A stretch of 58,772 bases of DNA, from NCBI GenBank assembly GCA_002842985.1, contig PHEQ01000016.1, positions 1 to 58,772 on the forward strand, given 5' to 3'. Position 1 is the stretch's first letter, and every line of letters starts with the position of its first letter. This DNA is from Alphaproteobacteria bacterium HGW-Alphaproteobacteria-1 (lineage in GTDB: Bacteria > Pseudomonadota > Alphaproteobacteria > Rhodobacterales > Rhodobacteraceae). Below are positions 13,018-24,545 of the stretch, one piece after another. Position numbers and translations under genes: made by a program. The notes under the pieces were generated by a model. It saw nothing but the letters and a program-made list of their open reading frames with translations. It was not told the origin of the DNA and made no database searches.

Positions 13018-13929
13018 TCAACGCGGCAGGCTGTCTTCGTCTTCGGCCTGCCCGGCAAGCCAGTTGCGGAACGTCAGGAGCGCCGGGTCGCGGCCATTCG
13101 CCTCGGGCCACACAAGATAATATGCCCCGGTCATGAGCGTCCTGCCGCCCCAGGCCACGGCGAGGCGTCCCGCGGCAAGATCCTGTTCGGCCAGGTAATC
13201 AGGCAAGAGCGCGACGCCCAACCCGTGTAGCGCAGCCTGCGTGATGGTGGAAAATTGGTCATGCACGGTGCCGCTTGGCCGCGCCTCGTGCACCCCGTGT
13301 GCCGCGAACCACTCCGCCCAGGCATGGGGCCGGGTCTCGATATGCAGGAGCGGCAGGCGGAGCATGTCCGCCGCGCCTGTAATAGCGCCATATCGGGCGA
13401 GAAGATCAGGGGCGGCCACGGCAAGCACCGCCTCGCTCCTGAGGCGGAGCGGGGTTGTTCCGGGCCAATCGGCCCTTCCAAAATGTATTGCTGCATCAAA
13501 GCTTTGCGAGTCGAAGTTGAAAGGTTGCAACCGCGTGGAGAGGTTGATCGTCACCTCCGGGTGAAGCCGGGCGAAATCGGCGAGGCGCGGCACCAGCCAG
13601 CGCATCCCGAACGTGGGCAGGATCGCAAGGTTGAGGCTGCCGCCGACCGGATTGACCGTCAGCCTGACCGATGCCTGGGCGATCTGTTGCAAGGCGGTCC
13701 GCACCTTGGCGGCGTAGGTGGCCGCCTCCGGTGTCAGGCGGATATGCCGCCCCTGTCGTAGAAACAATGAAACGCCAAGCTGCTCTTCCAATGTTTTCAA
13801 CTGCCTGCTGACCGCACTTTGAGTTTGCGCCAACTCCTCTGCTGCCGCCGTCGCGCTACCAAGCCGGTCCAGCGCCTCCAATGCACGCAGCGCGGAAATC
13901 GACGGGAGGAAACGACGCGGGAGACTCAT
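13018..13929 (-). CDS. LysR-type regulator, GcvA-like, probably of gcdH
   Basis: The 303-residue protein has an N-terminal winged HTH (residues 10-68; SATAAAEELAQTQSAVSRQLKTLEEQLG) and a LysR substrate-binding domain of the GcvA subgroup (NLAILPTFGMRWLVPRLADF). It is divergent from the glutaryl-CoA dehydrogenase gene with 104 bases between starts, the classical arrangement for a LysR activator and its target. The inducer would then be glutarate, glutaryl-CoA or a precursor such as lysine or tryptophan breakdown products; this is inferred from context. Confidence 0.88.
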   Translation of the reverse strand: MSLPRRFLPSISALRALEALDRLGSATAAAEELAQTQSAVSRQLKTLEEQLGVSLFLRQGRHIRLTPEAATYAAKVRTALQQIAQASVRLTVNPVGGSLNLAILPTFGMRWLVPRLADFARLHPEVTINLSTRLQPFNFDSQSFDAAIHFGRADWPGTTPLRLRSEAVLAVAAPDLLARYGAITGAADMLRLPLLHIETRPHAWAEWFAAHGVHEARPSGTVHDQFSTITQAALHGLGVALLPDYLAEQDLAAGRLAVAWGGRTLMTGAYYLVWPEANGRDPALLTFRNWLAGQAEDEDSLPR

Positions 13930-14033
13930 ACTTGCGGAAATCTCATAGGTTCTTGTTTAAATATCGTTACTCCGGTTGGTTTTGCTAGTGTATCTTGCTC
14001 TAGTCCCGTAAAAATTCTCATAAGGAGGCTGCG

Positions 14034-15257
<1,224 letters not shown>

Positions 15258-16642
15258 CGGGCAGGCGGGGGCATCTATCCTGACAAAAACTCATGGATCG
15301 GTTTCGAATAATCTGTGGTGCAAGACTGCGGTGGACGCCCCTGAAGCGGGCAGCTTTCAGGGCGAGCGGAGCGTTGATCTGGCGGTCATCGGGGGTGGTT
15401 ATACCGGGCTGTCGGCGGCGTTGACGGCGGCAGAGCAGGGGGCCGAAGTCACGCTTCTGGAGGCCGAATTCGTAGGGCATGGCGGCTCGGGGCGCAATGT
15501 CGGTTTGGTCAATGCCGGGCTTTGGCTGCCGCCCGAAGCGGTGAATGCACGGCTTGGGCCGGAGGCAGGCGAGCGTCTCAACGCGGCCCTCGCCGCAGCG
15601 CCCGATGTGGTATTCGGACTGATCGAGCGGCACGCCATGGCGTGCGAGCCGGTTCGCGCGGGCACCCTGCATCTTGCACATGCGCACAAGGGCTTGAAAG
15701 ATTTAGAAAACAGGGCCGCACAGCTTGCGACACGCGGGGCGCCGGTGCGTCTGCTCGATGCAACGGAGACAGCGCGGCGCACCGGTTCTGACCGCTTCCA
15801 TGGCGCGCTCCATGATCCGCGCGCGGGGACGATTCAGCCGCTTGGCTATGCCCGCGGACTCGCGCGGGCGGCGCAGAACGCGGGCGCGCGGCTCCATGAG
15901 AAAAGCCCGGTCGTTGCGGTGCAACAAGTGGGAGGGCAGTGGATCTTGCGCACGAGCGGCGGCAAGCTGCGCGCGCGCCACCTGATCGTGGCCACAAATG
16001 CCTATCATCAACCGATCGACCAGACACCGTTTCCGGCGATGCCGATCGTTCAGTATTTCCAGATCGCCACCGAGCCGCTCGGGGATAATCTTGCCGGCGA
16101 TATTCTCATGAATGGCGAAGGGTGTTGGGATACCGGACTGATCATGACCTCGCTGCGTCGTGATCGTGCCGGGCGGCTGATCCTCGGCGGCATGGGCGGG
16201 GGCGGGCGCATCCACGAAGATTGGGCCCGGCGCAAGCTGATGCAACTCTATCCCCGCTTGCGGGATGCCAGGATCGCCCATTCCTGGTCCGGGCGCATCG
16301 CGATGACCGGTGACCATCTTCCCAGAATTCACAGGTTTGGCATCAATGCCTTTGCAATATATGGATATTCCGGGAGGGGGATTGGACCGGGAACGGTCTT
16401 TGGTCGCGCCGTAGCGCAAGCGCTCATCAACCAGAGCGAGATGGAGTTGCCCGTGCCCGCGATCGAAGATCATCGCGAACCCTTCGTGCGACTCAAGACC
16501 ATGGCCTATGAGGCTGGCGCAAGGCTCGCCCACCTGACCGCCGCCCGCTCATGACATTTTCGCACAGGAGCTGTGACCGGGCCCCGGCTTGGCGGCGCGC
16601 GCTGGCGCACCTATCTGCCTGCGAAACAGAACGGAGCGCCCC

Positions 16643-18046
16643 ATGGCCCTGACCGATACCGACGCGCGCTTTACCCAAGGCAATCTGTTCCGGCATGTCA
16701 CCGTCATGTCGGTCACGTCGAGCCTCGGGATTGCCGCGATCTTTGCCGTCGACCTGATTGACGTCCTCTTCATCTCGATGCTGGGCCAGGCCGAGCTTGC
16801 GGCGGCGGCGGGTTATGCCGGGGTAGTGATGTTCTTTGCCAGCGCGATGAATATCGGCCTGTCGATCGCGGCGGGCGCACTCGTGGCGCGGGGCCTTGGG
16901 CAGGGCAACAAACGCCTTGCCGCCGAACACGCGGCCAGCTCGGCAGTCGTGGCAGTGGCGTTCGGCGCGCTGCTGCCGCTTCTGGCCTTGCCGAATATTC
17001 ATGCCATTCTCGGGCTGATCGGGGCACAAGGAGAGGTGGCAGACCTTGCCGCGCGCTATCTCTGGATTATCCTGCCGACCACCGCGCTGTCGGGACTGGC
17101 GATGGTGGCGGTGGCGGTGCTGCGCGCCCATGGCGACGCGCGGGACGCGATGACGCCATCTCTGCTTGGGGCCCTTGTCAACGGCGTGGCCGATCCGATC
17201 CTGATCTTTGCGCTCGGGCTTGGCCTCGACGGGGCGGCAATCGCGACGGTATTGGCGCGGCTGGCCACGGCGGCGATGGGGTTATGGCTGGCGCAGAGGG
17301 GACATCGCGGATTCTGCTGGCCCGATCTGCCCTGTCTGCGGCGAGACCTGAAGGACGCCCTTGGCATCGCGTTGCCCGCGATGCTGGCCACTGTGGCGAC
17401 GCCGGTCGGCACGGCCATCGTCACCCGCGAGATGGCGCGCTACGGGTCGGACGCAGTGGCGGGCATGGCGGTGATCAACCGGCTGGTGCCGTTTGTTTCT
17501 GCTGTGATTCTGGCGCTGTCGGGCGCCCTCGGGCCGATCTTCGCGCAGAACTTCGGGGCAGGGCGGATGGACCGTGTTCTGGGCACCTTCCGGGAGGGGC
17601 TTCGGTTTCTGACCATTTACGTTCTGGGTGTTTCGGCGCTGTTGTTCCTTGTGCGCGAGCCGGTCGCCGATCTGTTCGATGCGACCGGCAAGATGCGGGA
17701 TTTGCTATATCTTTTCATGGGGCCACTGGCGCTGGCGATGATCTTCAACGGGGCAATCTTCGTCTCCAACGCGGCCTTCAACAATCTCGGACATCCGGGA
17801 TATTCGACGGTGGTCAACTGGGGGCGCAACACGCTTGGCACCTGGCCGTTTGCGGTTGGCTTCGGGATGATCTGGGGGGCCGAGGGCGTGCTTGTGGGGC
17901 AGGCCGTTGGCGGAGCGATATTCGCGGTGGCCGGTCTGTGGCTGGGGCTTCGGGTGATCGAGGCCCCGTGCCGCGACCCGCTTGGCGCGCATCATACATG
18001 CCCGGATCAACGGATGCAGGTCGTCTCGCATCGCAGTTACCGGTGA
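16643..18046 (+). CDS. MATE family multidrug/toxin exporter
   Basis: The 467-residue protein has about twelve hydrophobic segments arranged as two MatE repeats and fits Na+- or H+-driven multidrug and toxin extrusion transporters of the inner membrane. The N-terminus reads GNLFRHVTVMSVTSSLGI, and pore-region sequences such as DLIDVLFISMLGQAELAAAAG and VINRLVPFVSAVI are typical. The ATG at 16643 was chosen over an earlier in-frame ATG at 16589 because the family begins close to it. It follows the flavoprotein gene by 88 bases. Substrate cannot be told from sequence. Confidence 0.9.
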   Translation: MALTDTDARFTQGNLFRHVTVMSVTSSLGIAAIFAVDLIDVLFISMLGQAELAAAAGYAGVVMFFASAMNIGLSIAAGALVARGLGQGNKRLAAEHAASSAVVAVAFGALLPLLALPNIHAILGLIGAQGEVADLAARYLWIILPTTALSGLAMVAVAVLRAHGDARDAMTPSLLGALVNGVADPILIFALGLGLDGAAIATVLARLATAAMGLWLAQRGHRGFCWPDLPCLRRDLKDALGIALPAMLATVATPVGTAIVTREMARYGSDAVAGMAVINRLVPFVSAVILALSGALGPIFAQNFGAGRMDRVLGTFREGLRFLTIYVLGVSALLFLVREPVADLFDATGKMRDLLYLFMGPLALAMIFNGAIFVSNAAFNNLGHPGYSTVVNWGRNTLGTWPFAVGFGMIWGAEGVLVGQAVGGAIFAVAGLWLGLRVIEAPCRDPLGAHHTCPDQRMQVVSHRSYR

Positions 18047-18077
18047 CAGGCAACCTACATGAATTGCGCATAATCAG

Positions 18078-18089
18078 TATTATGTAATA
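18078..18089. promoter_or_regulatory. Palindrome TATTA-TG-TAATA, possible operator
   Basis: A perfect five-base inverted repeat with a two-base centre lies just before the predicted aroQ promoter in an AT-rich intergenic stretch. The regulator is unknown. Confidence 0.3.
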
Positions 18090-18096
18090 TTTAGGT

Positions 18097-18126
18097 TTGA
18101 CACGGCGAAGCATCTTGTCGAAATAT
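18097..18126 (+). promoter_or_regulatory. Candidate sigma-70 promoter for aroQ-luxR
   Basis: TTGACA at 18097-18102 and AAATAT at 18121-18126 are spaced by 18 bases. The inverted repeat TTGAAC-N6-GTTCAA at 18144-18161 lies immediately downstream and could be an operator for this promoter. Confidence 0.4.
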
Positions 18127-18143
18127 CGCGCCAAATCAGATAA

Positions 18144-18161
18144 TTGAACGGTTTAGTTCAA
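18144..18161. promoter_or_regulatory. Inverted repeat TTGAAC-N6-GTTCAA upstream of aroQ
   Basis: A perfect six-base inverted repeat with a six-base spacer sits between the predicted promoter and aroQ. A two-fold symmetric element of this size could be bound by a dimer such as the LuxR-type protein encoded in the same operon. This is inference only. Confidence 0.35.
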
Positions 18162-18249
18162 AACGCGGCATTGACGTGACTTTTCCGACTCCGGCTCTCG
18201 ACAGAAACCCGCCAAGAGGTTTATGCCCATGCGTAAAGGAGCGCTTCGC

Positions 18250-18693
18250 ATGCCATCCATTCTGATTCTCAACGGCCCGAACCTCAACCTGCTCGGCACG
18301 CGTCAGCCAGAGGTCTATGGCCGCACGACACTGGCGGACATCGAGACCATGTGCCGGGCACATGCAGAGACGCTGGGTATCGACCTCGAATTCGCGCAGA
18401 GCAACCATGAAGGCGCGCTGGTCGATGCCATTCACGACGCGCGCGGGCGTCATGGCGGAATCATCCTGAATGCCGGGGCCTATACCCACACCTCGGTCGC
18501 GTTGATGGATGCGATCAGCTCGGCCGAGCTGCCGACGATCGAGCTGCACCTGTCCAATGTCCACGCGCGCGAGAGCTTTCGCCACATCTCCTATATATCC
18601 AAGGTTGCCGTCGGTGTGATCTGCGGCTTCGGTGCGCAGGGATATATCCTGGCACTCGACGCCATGCGCGGCCATCTGGAGCGTGCCGGATGA
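18250..18693 (+). CDS. aroQ: 3-dehydroquinate dehydratase, type II
   Basis: AroQ removes water from 3-dehydroquinate in the shikimate pathway. The 147-residue length fits the dodecameric type II enzyme. Seen are [18 protein letters not shown] with the catalytic lid Arg and Tyr, [28 protein letters not shown], and the catalytic His in [15 protein letters not shown]. An earlier ATG at 18223 is in frame, but AAAGGAG precedes the ATG at 18250. The gene overlaps the following luxR-type gene by four bases. Confidence 0.95.
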   Translation: MPSILILNGPNLNLLGTRQPEVYGRTTLADIETMCRAHAETLGIDLEFAQSNHEGALVDAIHDARGRHGGIILNAGAYTHTSVALMDAISSAELPTIELHLSNVHARESFRHISYISKVAVGVICGFGAQGYILALDAMRGHLERAG

Positions 18694-19445
18694 TCGACCC
18701 TGCGGCTGTCACCCGGCTGCTCGATGCCACAACCATGGAGGAGTTGTGGGACATCCACACACGCGCCATGGCAGAATACGGCTTTGACCGGTTGCTTTAC
18801 GGCTGCACACAGTTCCGCACCTCGACCTCGCTCGGGAATCCGGACGATTTCATCGTTCTGACCAATCATGCGCCCGCCTATATCGAAGGTTTCGTGCATG
18901 GCGGTCTTTATTTCCATGCGCCGATGGTGCGCTGGTCGCTCGACCATGACGGGGCGTGTTCGTGGTCGCTTCTGGCGCCGCGCTTTGCTGCGAACGATTT
19001 CACCTGTGAAGAGCGTAAAGTGATTGATTTCAACCGCAAGCATGACGTGACGGCGGGCTATTCCATCAGCTTCAAATCGCTGCGCCCGCGCATGAAGGCG
19101 GCGATTGCGCTTACCGCGCGCGTTGGCATGACGCAGGCGGAGGTCGACGCGCTCTGGCAAGCGCATGGCGCGACGATCCTTGCGCTCAACAGTATCGCAC
19201 ATCGCTGCATCCTCTCCCTGCCCTACGATTCGCCCAAACGCCCGCTCACCGAACGTCAGCGCGAGGTGCTGGGCTGGGTCGGCGATGGCAAGACGGTGCA
19301 GGACATTGCGATTATCATGGGGCTGACGCCTGCAACCGTAGAAAAGCATCTGCGCCTTGCCCGTCACGCGTTATCGGTAGAAACAACTGCTCAGGCGGTC
19401 CTGAAAGCAGTGTTTCAGAACCAGATTTTTGTTCTGGATCGGTAG
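18690..19445 (+). CDS. LuxR-family regulator with autoinducer-binding-like domain (solo)
   Basis: The 251-residue protein has an N-terminal autoinducer-binding-like domain (about 15-165) and a C-terminal LuxR HTH (about 185-245; [43 protein letters not shown]). No luxI-type synthase is nearby. At the ligand pocket the normally invariant Asp-Pro pair appears as Ala77-Pro78 (YFHAPMVRW), so acyl-homoserine lactone binding is doubtful. The start overlaps the aroQ stop, so its level is tied to shikimate-pathway expression. Target genes are unknown. Confidence 0.85.
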   Translation: MIDPAAVTRLLDATTMEELWDIHTRAMAEYGFDRLLYGCTQFRTSTSLGNPDDFIVLTNHAPAYIEGFVHGGLYFHAPMVRWSLDHDGACSWSLLAPRFAANDFTCEERKVIDFNRKHDVTAGYSISFKSLRPRMKAAIALTARVGMTQAEVDALWQAHGATILALNSIAHRCILSLPYDSPKRPLTERQREVLGWVGDGKTVQDIAIIMGLTPATVEKHLRLARHALSVETTAQAVLKAVFQNQIFVLDR

Positions 19446-19808
19446 ATTTATTTCAAATTTAAATGAATCGCCCTGCGGTAAGGATTTCCTGACTTCCTTT
19501 ACGCCGCGTAAAAGGGCAAACTCTCACTGTTCCGTGAGTGGTGGCTTTTAAGCTTGGAACATTGGGGAAAGGCTCATCTCTCTGTTTTTTTGGGGGGTCG
19601 ATCTCCACCGGTTCTGCCGGATGTCGGCTGCGCCTCTTTATAGTCAAGAGGGGCAGTCGGCGCTTCTGACCGTCGTTTCATCCCCATTTTGCGACCGGTT
19701 CAGGCGGTGTGCTCCTTCGGGGGCGCACCGCGCCTCTCCTGTTACGAGCCGTCGCCAAATAAAAAGGCCCCCGAAACCGGGAGCCTTTCAAGAAACACGC
19801 CGTGATTA
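19446..19808. other. Structured intergenic region without a gene
   Basis: This 363-base gap between the luxR-type gene and the convergent tsf holds no believable coding frame. It contains several possible hairpins: CTCAC-N6-GTGAG near 19523, CCTCTT-N7-AAGAGG near 19635, and a ten-pair stem with a TTCG loop at 19706-19729 (two wobble pairs). A run of seven T lies near 19584. At the right end is the tsf terminator. A small RNA or a bidirectional termination zone is possible; nothing here matches an RNA family that I know. Confidence 0.4.
19761..19788 (-). terminator. Rho-independent terminator of rpsB-tsf
   Basis: On the minus strand AAGGCTCCCG pairs with CGGGGGCCTT around a GTTT loop (one G-T pair) and is followed by a run of T. 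It begins about 20 bases after the tsf stop codon. Confidence 0.85.
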
Positions 19809-20681
19809 TCAGCCTTGGGCGACCTTGGCCACTTCGGCGGCGAAATCTTCCTGCTTCTTCTCGATGCCTTCACCGACCTCAAGCCGCACAAAGCCGGTGA
19901 TCGCGGTGCCCGCCTCCTTGGCGGCGGCCTCGACTGTCAGATCGGGGTTCATCACGAAGGCCTGGCCAAGCAGGGTCGAGTCGGCCATGAACTTCTTCAT
20001 GCGCCCCACGATCATCTTTTCTATGACCGCGTCGGGCTTGCCCGATTCGCGGGCGATGTCGATCTGGACCTGGCGTTCCTTTTCGACCAGCGCCGGATCA
20101 AGCGCGGCCTCATCGAGGGCGGCAGGGTTCGAGGCGGCGATATGCATGGCAACCTGACGGGCAAATCCCTCGTCGCCGTCAAAGGCCACCAGAACGCCGA
20201 TCTTGCCCATGCCCTCTGCGGCGGCATTGTGGACATAGGACACGACGCCCGCGCCCTCGACCCGCGCCATGCGGCGCAAGGACATGTTCTCGCCGATCTT
20301 GGCGATCTTGTCGGTGATCGTGTCGGCCACTGTCTTGCCGCCGATTTCGGCAGCATTCAGCGCCTCGAGATCGGACACACCAAGGGCCGCGCCGGCGACA
20401 TCGGCGACCATCGACTGGAATTCGGCGTTCTTGCCGACGAAATCGGTCTCGGAATTGATTTCGACGGCAACGCCGACACCATCGGCCACGCGCACGGCCA
20501 CAAGGCCCTCGGCGGCGGTGCGACCGGATTTCTTGGCGGCCTTCGACAGGCCCTTGGTGCGCAGCCAGTCCACAGCCGCCTCCATGTCGCCGCCCGTCTC
20601 GGTCAGCGCCTTTTTCGCGTCCATCATGCCTGCGCCCGTGCTGTCGCGCAGTTCCTTCACCATTGCAGCAGTGATCGCCAT
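19809..20681 (-). CDS. tsf: Translation elongation factor Ts
   Basis: EF-Ts recycles EF-Tu by displacing GDP. The 290-residue protein has the N-terminal UBA-like domain (residues 1-50; [24 protein letters not shown]), the TDFVGKN contact motif for EF-Tu around residue 80, and the dimerisation/core repeats. The ATG at 20681 is preceded by GAGGAGAT; an upstream in-frame start would lack a binding site. It follows rpsB by 73 bases in the standard rpsB-tsf order and is closed by a terminator. Confidence 0.97.
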   Translation of the reverse strand: MAITAAMVKELRDSTGAGMMDAKKALTETGGDMEAAVDWLRTKGLSKAAKKSGRTAAEGLVAVRVADGVGVAVEINSETDFVGKNAEFQSMVADVAGAALGVSDLEALNAAEIGGKTVADTITDKIAKIGENMSLRRMARVEGAGVVSYVHNAAAEGMGKIGVLVAFDGDEGFARQVAMHIAASNPAALDEAALDPALVEKERQVQIDIARESGKPDAVIEKMIVGRMKKFMADSTLLGQAFVMNPDLTVEAAAKEAGTAITGFVRLEVGEGIEKKQEDFAAEVAKVAQG

Positions 20682-20754
20682 CAGGGATCTCCTCAAATTC
20701 TAGCGGGTCTCAGGGGGCGGCATAGCCCTGCCCCCGTGACGGTTTTGTGACGGC

Positions 20755-21534
20755 TCAGCCCTCGGCCGACTCGCTGATCTGCTCGGCCAGAACATCCTCG
20801 ACCGGGGCCTCCTCGAGCGCGCCGACATCGACACCGGCGGCGCCAAGCTGGGCCGACATGCCGTCAAGCGCAGCGCGGCTGACCAGATCGCAATAAAGCG
20901 CGATGGCGCGGGCGGCGTCATCGTTGCCGGGGATGATGTAATCCACGCCCGCAGGCGAGCAGTTGGTGTCGACCACGGCCACGACCGGAATGCCGAGCTT
21001 GTTGGCCTCGGAGATGGCAAGCGCCTCTTTCTTGACGTCGATCACGAACAGAAGGTCAGGAACGCCGCCCATCTCGCGGATGCCGCCAAGGCTGGCCTGA
21101 AGCTTGGCCTGGTCGCGCTCGATGCCAAGACGCTCTTTCTTGGTCAGGCCTCCGGCTCCGTTTTCGAGTGCCTCGTCGATCTCGCGCAGGCGCTGGATGG
21201 ATTTCGAAACGGTCTGCCAGTTGGTCAGCGTGCCACCAAGCCAGCGGTGGTTCATGTAATACTGTGCGCATTTCTCGGCCGCCTCGGCGATCGGCTGCGC
21301 CGCCTGCCGCTTGGTGCCGACAAAGAGGATCCGGCCGTTCTTGGCCACGGTCTCGCGGATCACGTTGAGCGCCGCGTCGAGCATCGGCACGGTCTGCGTC
21401 AGGTCGATGATGTGAATGCCGTTGCGCGCGCCATAGATGAATTCGCCCATGCGGGGATTCCAGCGCTGCGTCTGGTGGCCGAAGTGCACGCCAGCTTCCA
21501 GAAGCTGACGCAGATTGAACTCGGGAAGAGCCAT
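20755..21534 (-). CDS. rpsB: 30S ribosomal protein S2
   Basis: S2 binds the 30S head-body junction late in assembly. The 259-residue protein starts [27 protein letters not shown], with [28 protein letters not shown], and [20 protein letters not shown]. An acidic tail of about 30 residues ([19 protein letters not shown]) follows the core, as often seen in alphaproteobacteria. The true start is the ATG at 21534; a longer frame continuing upstream is not real. A leader of about 115 bases separates it from a strong promoter. Confidence 0.97.
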   Translation of the reverse strand: MALPEFNLRQLLEAGVHFGHQTQRWNPRMGEFIYGARNGIHIIDLTQTVPMLDAALNVIRETVAKNGRILFVGTKRQAAQPIAEAAEKCAQYYMNHRWLGGTLTNWQTVSKSIQRLREIDEALENGAGGLTKKERLGIERDQAKLQASLGGIREMGGVPDLLFVIDVKKEALAISEANKLGIPVVAVVDTNCSPAGVDYIIPGNDDAARAIALYCDLVSRAALDGMSAQLGAAGVDVGALEEAPVEDVLAEQISESAEG

Positions 21535-21650
21535 TTTCGTTTCCTTTTCCGGTTTGCGCCTTGGCACGGGAAGAGAAGCGGGTGCTTCAACCGGTGGACT
21601 GACGGGGATGTCTCCCCCGACGGCCCGCCCATGCCTGCGGATTTGAAGTA
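21535..21650 (-). promoter_or_regulatory. rpsB 5' leader, possible S2 autoregulatory RNA
   Basis: Given the promoter at 21656-21684, the rpsB mRNA has an untranslated leader of about 115 bases. It contains a CGGGG-GAGACAT-CCCCG hairpin on the minus strand (around 21603-21620). Long structured leaders are usual where S2 controls its own operon; no match to a described leader family is claimed. Confidence 0.35.
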
Positions 21651-21655
21651 GCGCG

Positions 21656-21684
21656 CATATAGCGCCCCCCGCGTGCGGGCGCAA
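21656..21684 (-). promoter_or_regulatory. Sigma-70 promoter of rpsB-tsf
   Basis: On the minus strand TTGCGC and TATATG are spaced by exactly 17 bases. The spacer is GC-rich and self-complementary. The position gives a leader of about 115 bases. Confidence 0.6.
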
Positions 21685-21768
21685 GCCATATGCGCCCTCC
21701 GCGATTCGGTCATTGTGGCGCTCGCGCATCGTGCCTAGATAGCGGCGTGGCCGCGCGATGGATTTGAC

Positions 21769-22464
21769 ATGAATACGCCTTTCGACGAGTTGACCCCGGA
21801 GCCAAGGAAACCCAAACGCCTGTCGGGACTGCGCGCCAGTTTCCTGACCGGTATCGTGGTGATAGCCCCCGTGGGCCTCACGCTCTGGCTGATCTGGACG
21901 GTCGCGGGCTGGGTGGACGGGATGGTGCTTCCGCTTATCCCCGCAGGCTATCAGCCCGAGCAATATATCGGCGTCAACCTGCGCGGTGTCGGTGTCATCA
22001 TCTTCCTGATCTTCACGGTTCTCGTGGGATGGGTCGCCAAGGGGCTGATCGGGCGCTCTCTCATCAGTTTCGGCGAATCGCTTGTCAACCGGATGCCGGT
22101 GGTGCGCTCGATCTATTCGGGGGTGAAGCAGATCGCCGAAACGGTGTTCGCGCAGTCCGAGCGCAGTTTCGAGAAGGCCTGTCTGGTGCAGTATCCGCGC
22201 AAGGATATCTGGGCAATCGGCTTCATCTCGACCGAGGCGCGCGGTGAAATCAACGAGAAGGCCACAACAGCCAGTGATCTTCTGAGCGTTTTCGTGCCCA
22301 CGACGCCGAACCCCACCTCGGGTTTCCTGCTTTATTTCCCGCGCGAAGACGTGATCATGCTCGACATGAGCATCGAGGACGCGGCCAAGCTGGTGATTTC
22401 GGCGGGGCTGGTCTATCCGCCGGATCGCAGACCCGAGGATGACGCCACGCGCCGCCGCGCCTGA
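21769..22464 (+). CDS. DUF502 family membrane protein
   Basis: The 231-residue protein has two membrane helices (about 24-49 and 69-93) followed by a soluble domain with the DUF502 features [38 protein letters not shown] and [18 protein letters not shown]. The family is widespread in bacteria and plants (COV/LCV-type) and its biochemical role in bacteria is not settled. It is divergent from rpsB and convergent with lipA. No clear ribosome binding site precedes the ATG. Confidence 0.88.
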   Translation: MNTPFDELTPEPRKPKRLSGLRASFLTGIVVIAPVGLTLWLIWTVAGWVDGMVLPLIPAGYQPEQYIGVNLRGVGVIIFLIFTVLVGWVAKGLIGRSLISFGESLVNRMPVVRSIYSGVKQIAETVFAQSERSFEKACLVQYPRKDIWAIGFISTEARGEINEKATTASDLLSVFVPTTPNPTSGFLLYFPREDVIMLDMSIEDAAKLVISAGLVYPPDRRPEDDATRRRA

Positions 22465-22481
22465 CCCCCCTGCCCCCCGTA

Positions 22482-23426
22482 TCAGGCGAATTTCGCCTGA
22501 CGCGCCGCGCGCAACCGCGCGAAATCCTCGCCCGCGTGATAGCTTGACCGCGTGAGCGGCGTGGCCGAAACCATCAGGAACCCCTTGCCATAGGCCGCCT
22601 TTTCGTAGGCGGCGAATTCATCGGGATGCACGAAACGCGCCACCGCATGATGCTTGGGCGTGGGTTGCAGATATTGCCCGATGGTCAGGAAATCGACATC
22701 CGCCGCCCGCATGTCATCCATCACCTGATGCACGCCCTGCCGCTCTTCTCCGAGGCCGACCATGATGCCCGACTTGGTGAACATCGTCGGGTCAAGCTCC
22801 TTGACCCGCTGCAAGAGCCGCAAGGAGTGGAAATAGCGCGCGCCGGGGCGGACCGATGGATAGAGACCGGGCACGGTTTCGAGGTTGTGGTTGAACACAT
22901 CCGGTCTGGCCGCGACCACAGTTTCAAGAACGCTGTCGGCGCAATGCAGGAAATCGGGCGTGAGAATCTCGATGGTCGTTCCCGGCGCGCGGTGGCGGAT
23001 GGCGCGGATGGTCTGGGCGAAATGCTCGGCCCCGCCATCCTCGAGGTCGTCGCGATCCACGCTTGTCACCACCACGTGCTTGAGCCCTAGCTTGGCGACC
23101 GCATCGGCCACGCGCCCCGGTTCGAACGCATCGAGCGTCTGCGGCTTGCCGGTGGCGACGTTGCAGAAGGTGCAGCCGCGCGTGCAGATCTCGCCCATGA
23201 TCATCATTGTGGCATGTCCCTGCCCCCAGCATTCGCCGGCATTGGGACAGCCCGCCTCCTCGCAGACCGTCACCAGCTTGTGCTCGCGCATGATCCGGTG
23301 GGTCTCGAAATAGCCCTTGGAGGTCGGGGCCTTGACGCGGATCCAGTCGGGCTTTTTCGGTTGGGCGTTGTCGGGGCGGTGTGCCTTTTCGGGGTGCCGA
23401 CCGCCGGGCAGTTTGAGATCACGCAC
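22482..23426 (-). CDS. lipA: Lipoyl synthase
   Basis: LipA is a radical-SAM enzyme that inserts two sulfurs into protein-bound octanoyl groups. The 314-residue protein has the auxiliary cluster motif [13 protein letters not shown], the radical-SAM cluster CTRGCTFC, and the C-terminal serine ligand in the RSSYHAGE region. The chosen start is the GTG at 23426 (VRDLKLPGG), preceded by GGGGA; the frame remains open further upstream but that part is not conserved-looking. lipB is not in the window. Confidence 0.96.
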   Translation of the reverse strand: MRDLKLPGGRHPEKAHRPDNAQPKKPDWIRVKAPTSKGYFETHRIMREHKLVTVCEEAGCPNAGECWGQGHATMMIMGEICTRGCTFCNVATGKPQTLDAFEPGRVADAVAKLGLKHVVVTSVDRDDLEDGGAEHFAQTIRAIRHRAPGTTIEILTPDFLHCADSVLETVVAARPDVFNHNLETVPGLYPSVRPGARYFHSLRLLQRVKELDPTMFTKSGIMVGLGEERQGVHQVMDDMRAADVDFLTIGQYLQPTPKHHAVARFVHPDEFAAYEKAAYGKGFLMVSATPLTRSSYHAGEDFARLRAARQAKFA

Positions 23427-23544
23427 GATTTTTTCCCCGCGAATGGATTGGTAACCTTTGCAAAGTATAAGCGACAGCGGTGGAGAGTGCCAGTGAGGCG
23501 TTTCCGCATTCCGGTATGCGCCTGTGTAAACGGTGTCACCGCTG

Positions 23545-24504
23545 TCACGAGTGTCCCGGTGTTCGGCGGCCCGCGGCGTCCACGTCGCGGGCCGTGTCCG
23601 TGGCGGCCTCGCCCGCTGCGCGCAGAATCTCGGCCAGATCGTCGAACCATTGCGCGGGCCCCGCGCCCGCGCGACGCACCAGCGCGATGCGGCGCGCGGG
23701 TTCGGGCGCCGCAAAGCGCCGCAGCTCCATCCCGGGCGCCGCCCGCGCCTCGGTCACGGCGGCCATCTCGGGAATAAGGGTCAGGCCGAACCCCGCCGCC
23801 ACCAGCCGCGCCAGCGTGCCGAGCGATGACGCCCCGGTGTCGATCTGCGCATGCCCCCTGTCCCGCCCGCAGACCTCGAGCGCCTGATCGGTCAGGCAAT
23901 GGCCATCCTCCAGCAGCAGGATCGGGCTAGACCCGAGCGCGCGCGGATCGAGCGCATCCAGCGCCTCGCCAAGTGCGGCAAGCCGCGCCGCGCTGCCCGC
24001 CAGAAGGAACCGGTCCTCAAAGAGCGGCACCGCCTCCAGCCCCTCGCAGGGCAAGGGCAGCGCCATGAGCGCCGCGTCGATCCGCCCCAGGCGCAGATCG
24101 GCGGCCAGATCCTCGGTGCGGGCCTCGCGCACCCGCACGTCAAGCAGGATGTCGCGCGCGCGCAGCCGCGCCAGCGCGCCGGGCAGGATATAGGGCGCGA
24201 TGGTCGGGATGATCCCGAGCGCCAACTCGCCCGCCAGCCCGTCGCGCCAGCGCGCGGTTTCTTCAAGCGCCTGCATTTCCGCATGCACCCGCTCGGCATG
24301 GGCCAGCACCCTCCGGCCGAACGGCGTCAGCGCGATGTCGCGGGCGCGCCGCTCCACGACGCGCGCGCCAAGCGTCGCCTCAAGCTCGCGGATCTGCACC
24401 GAGAGCGCGGGCTGCGAGACATGCACAGCCTCTGCCGCCCGCCCGAAATTGCGGTGTTGGGCCAGCGCCCTGAAATAGCCGAGTTGCCGCAGGGTGATGT
24501 TCAT
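23545..24504 (-). CDS. oxyR: OxyR-type hydrogen peroxide regulator
   Basis: This 319-residue LysR protein has the HTH at residues 5-60 and the peroxide-sensing pair Cys203 and Cys212 in [17 protein letters not shown], matching the spacing and surroundings of Cys199/Cys208 of E. coli OxyR. On oxidation the pair forms a disulfide that turns on antioxidant genes. ATG 24504 gives the family start [11 protein letters not shown]. No catalase, peroxidase or ahpC gene is adjacent; upstream on the same strand, 41 bases away, is the DUF6456 gene. Confidence 0.92.
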   Translation of the reverse strand: MNITLRQLGYFRALAQHRNFGRAAEAVHVSQPALSVQIRELEATLGARVVERRARDIALTPFGRRVLAHAERVHAEMQALEETARWRDGLAGELALGIIPTIAPYILPGALARLRARDILLDVRVREARTEDLAADLRLGRIDAALMALPLPCEGLEAVPLFEDRFLLAGSAARLAALGEALDALDPRALGSSPILLLEDGHCLTDQALEVCGRDRGHAQIDTGASSLGTLARLVAAGFGLTLIPEMAAVTEARAAPGMELRRFAAPEPARRIALVRRAGAGPAQWFDDLAEILRAAGEAATDTARDVDAAGRRTPGHS

Positions 24505-24545
24505 CGCGCCATGATCGGGCGCGCGGGCCCTGCGCGCAAGGGTGA

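Noticed and set aside
13964..13977. TTAA-N6-TTAC as a CtrA box near gcdH
   Set aside because: Spacing is six bases, not seven.
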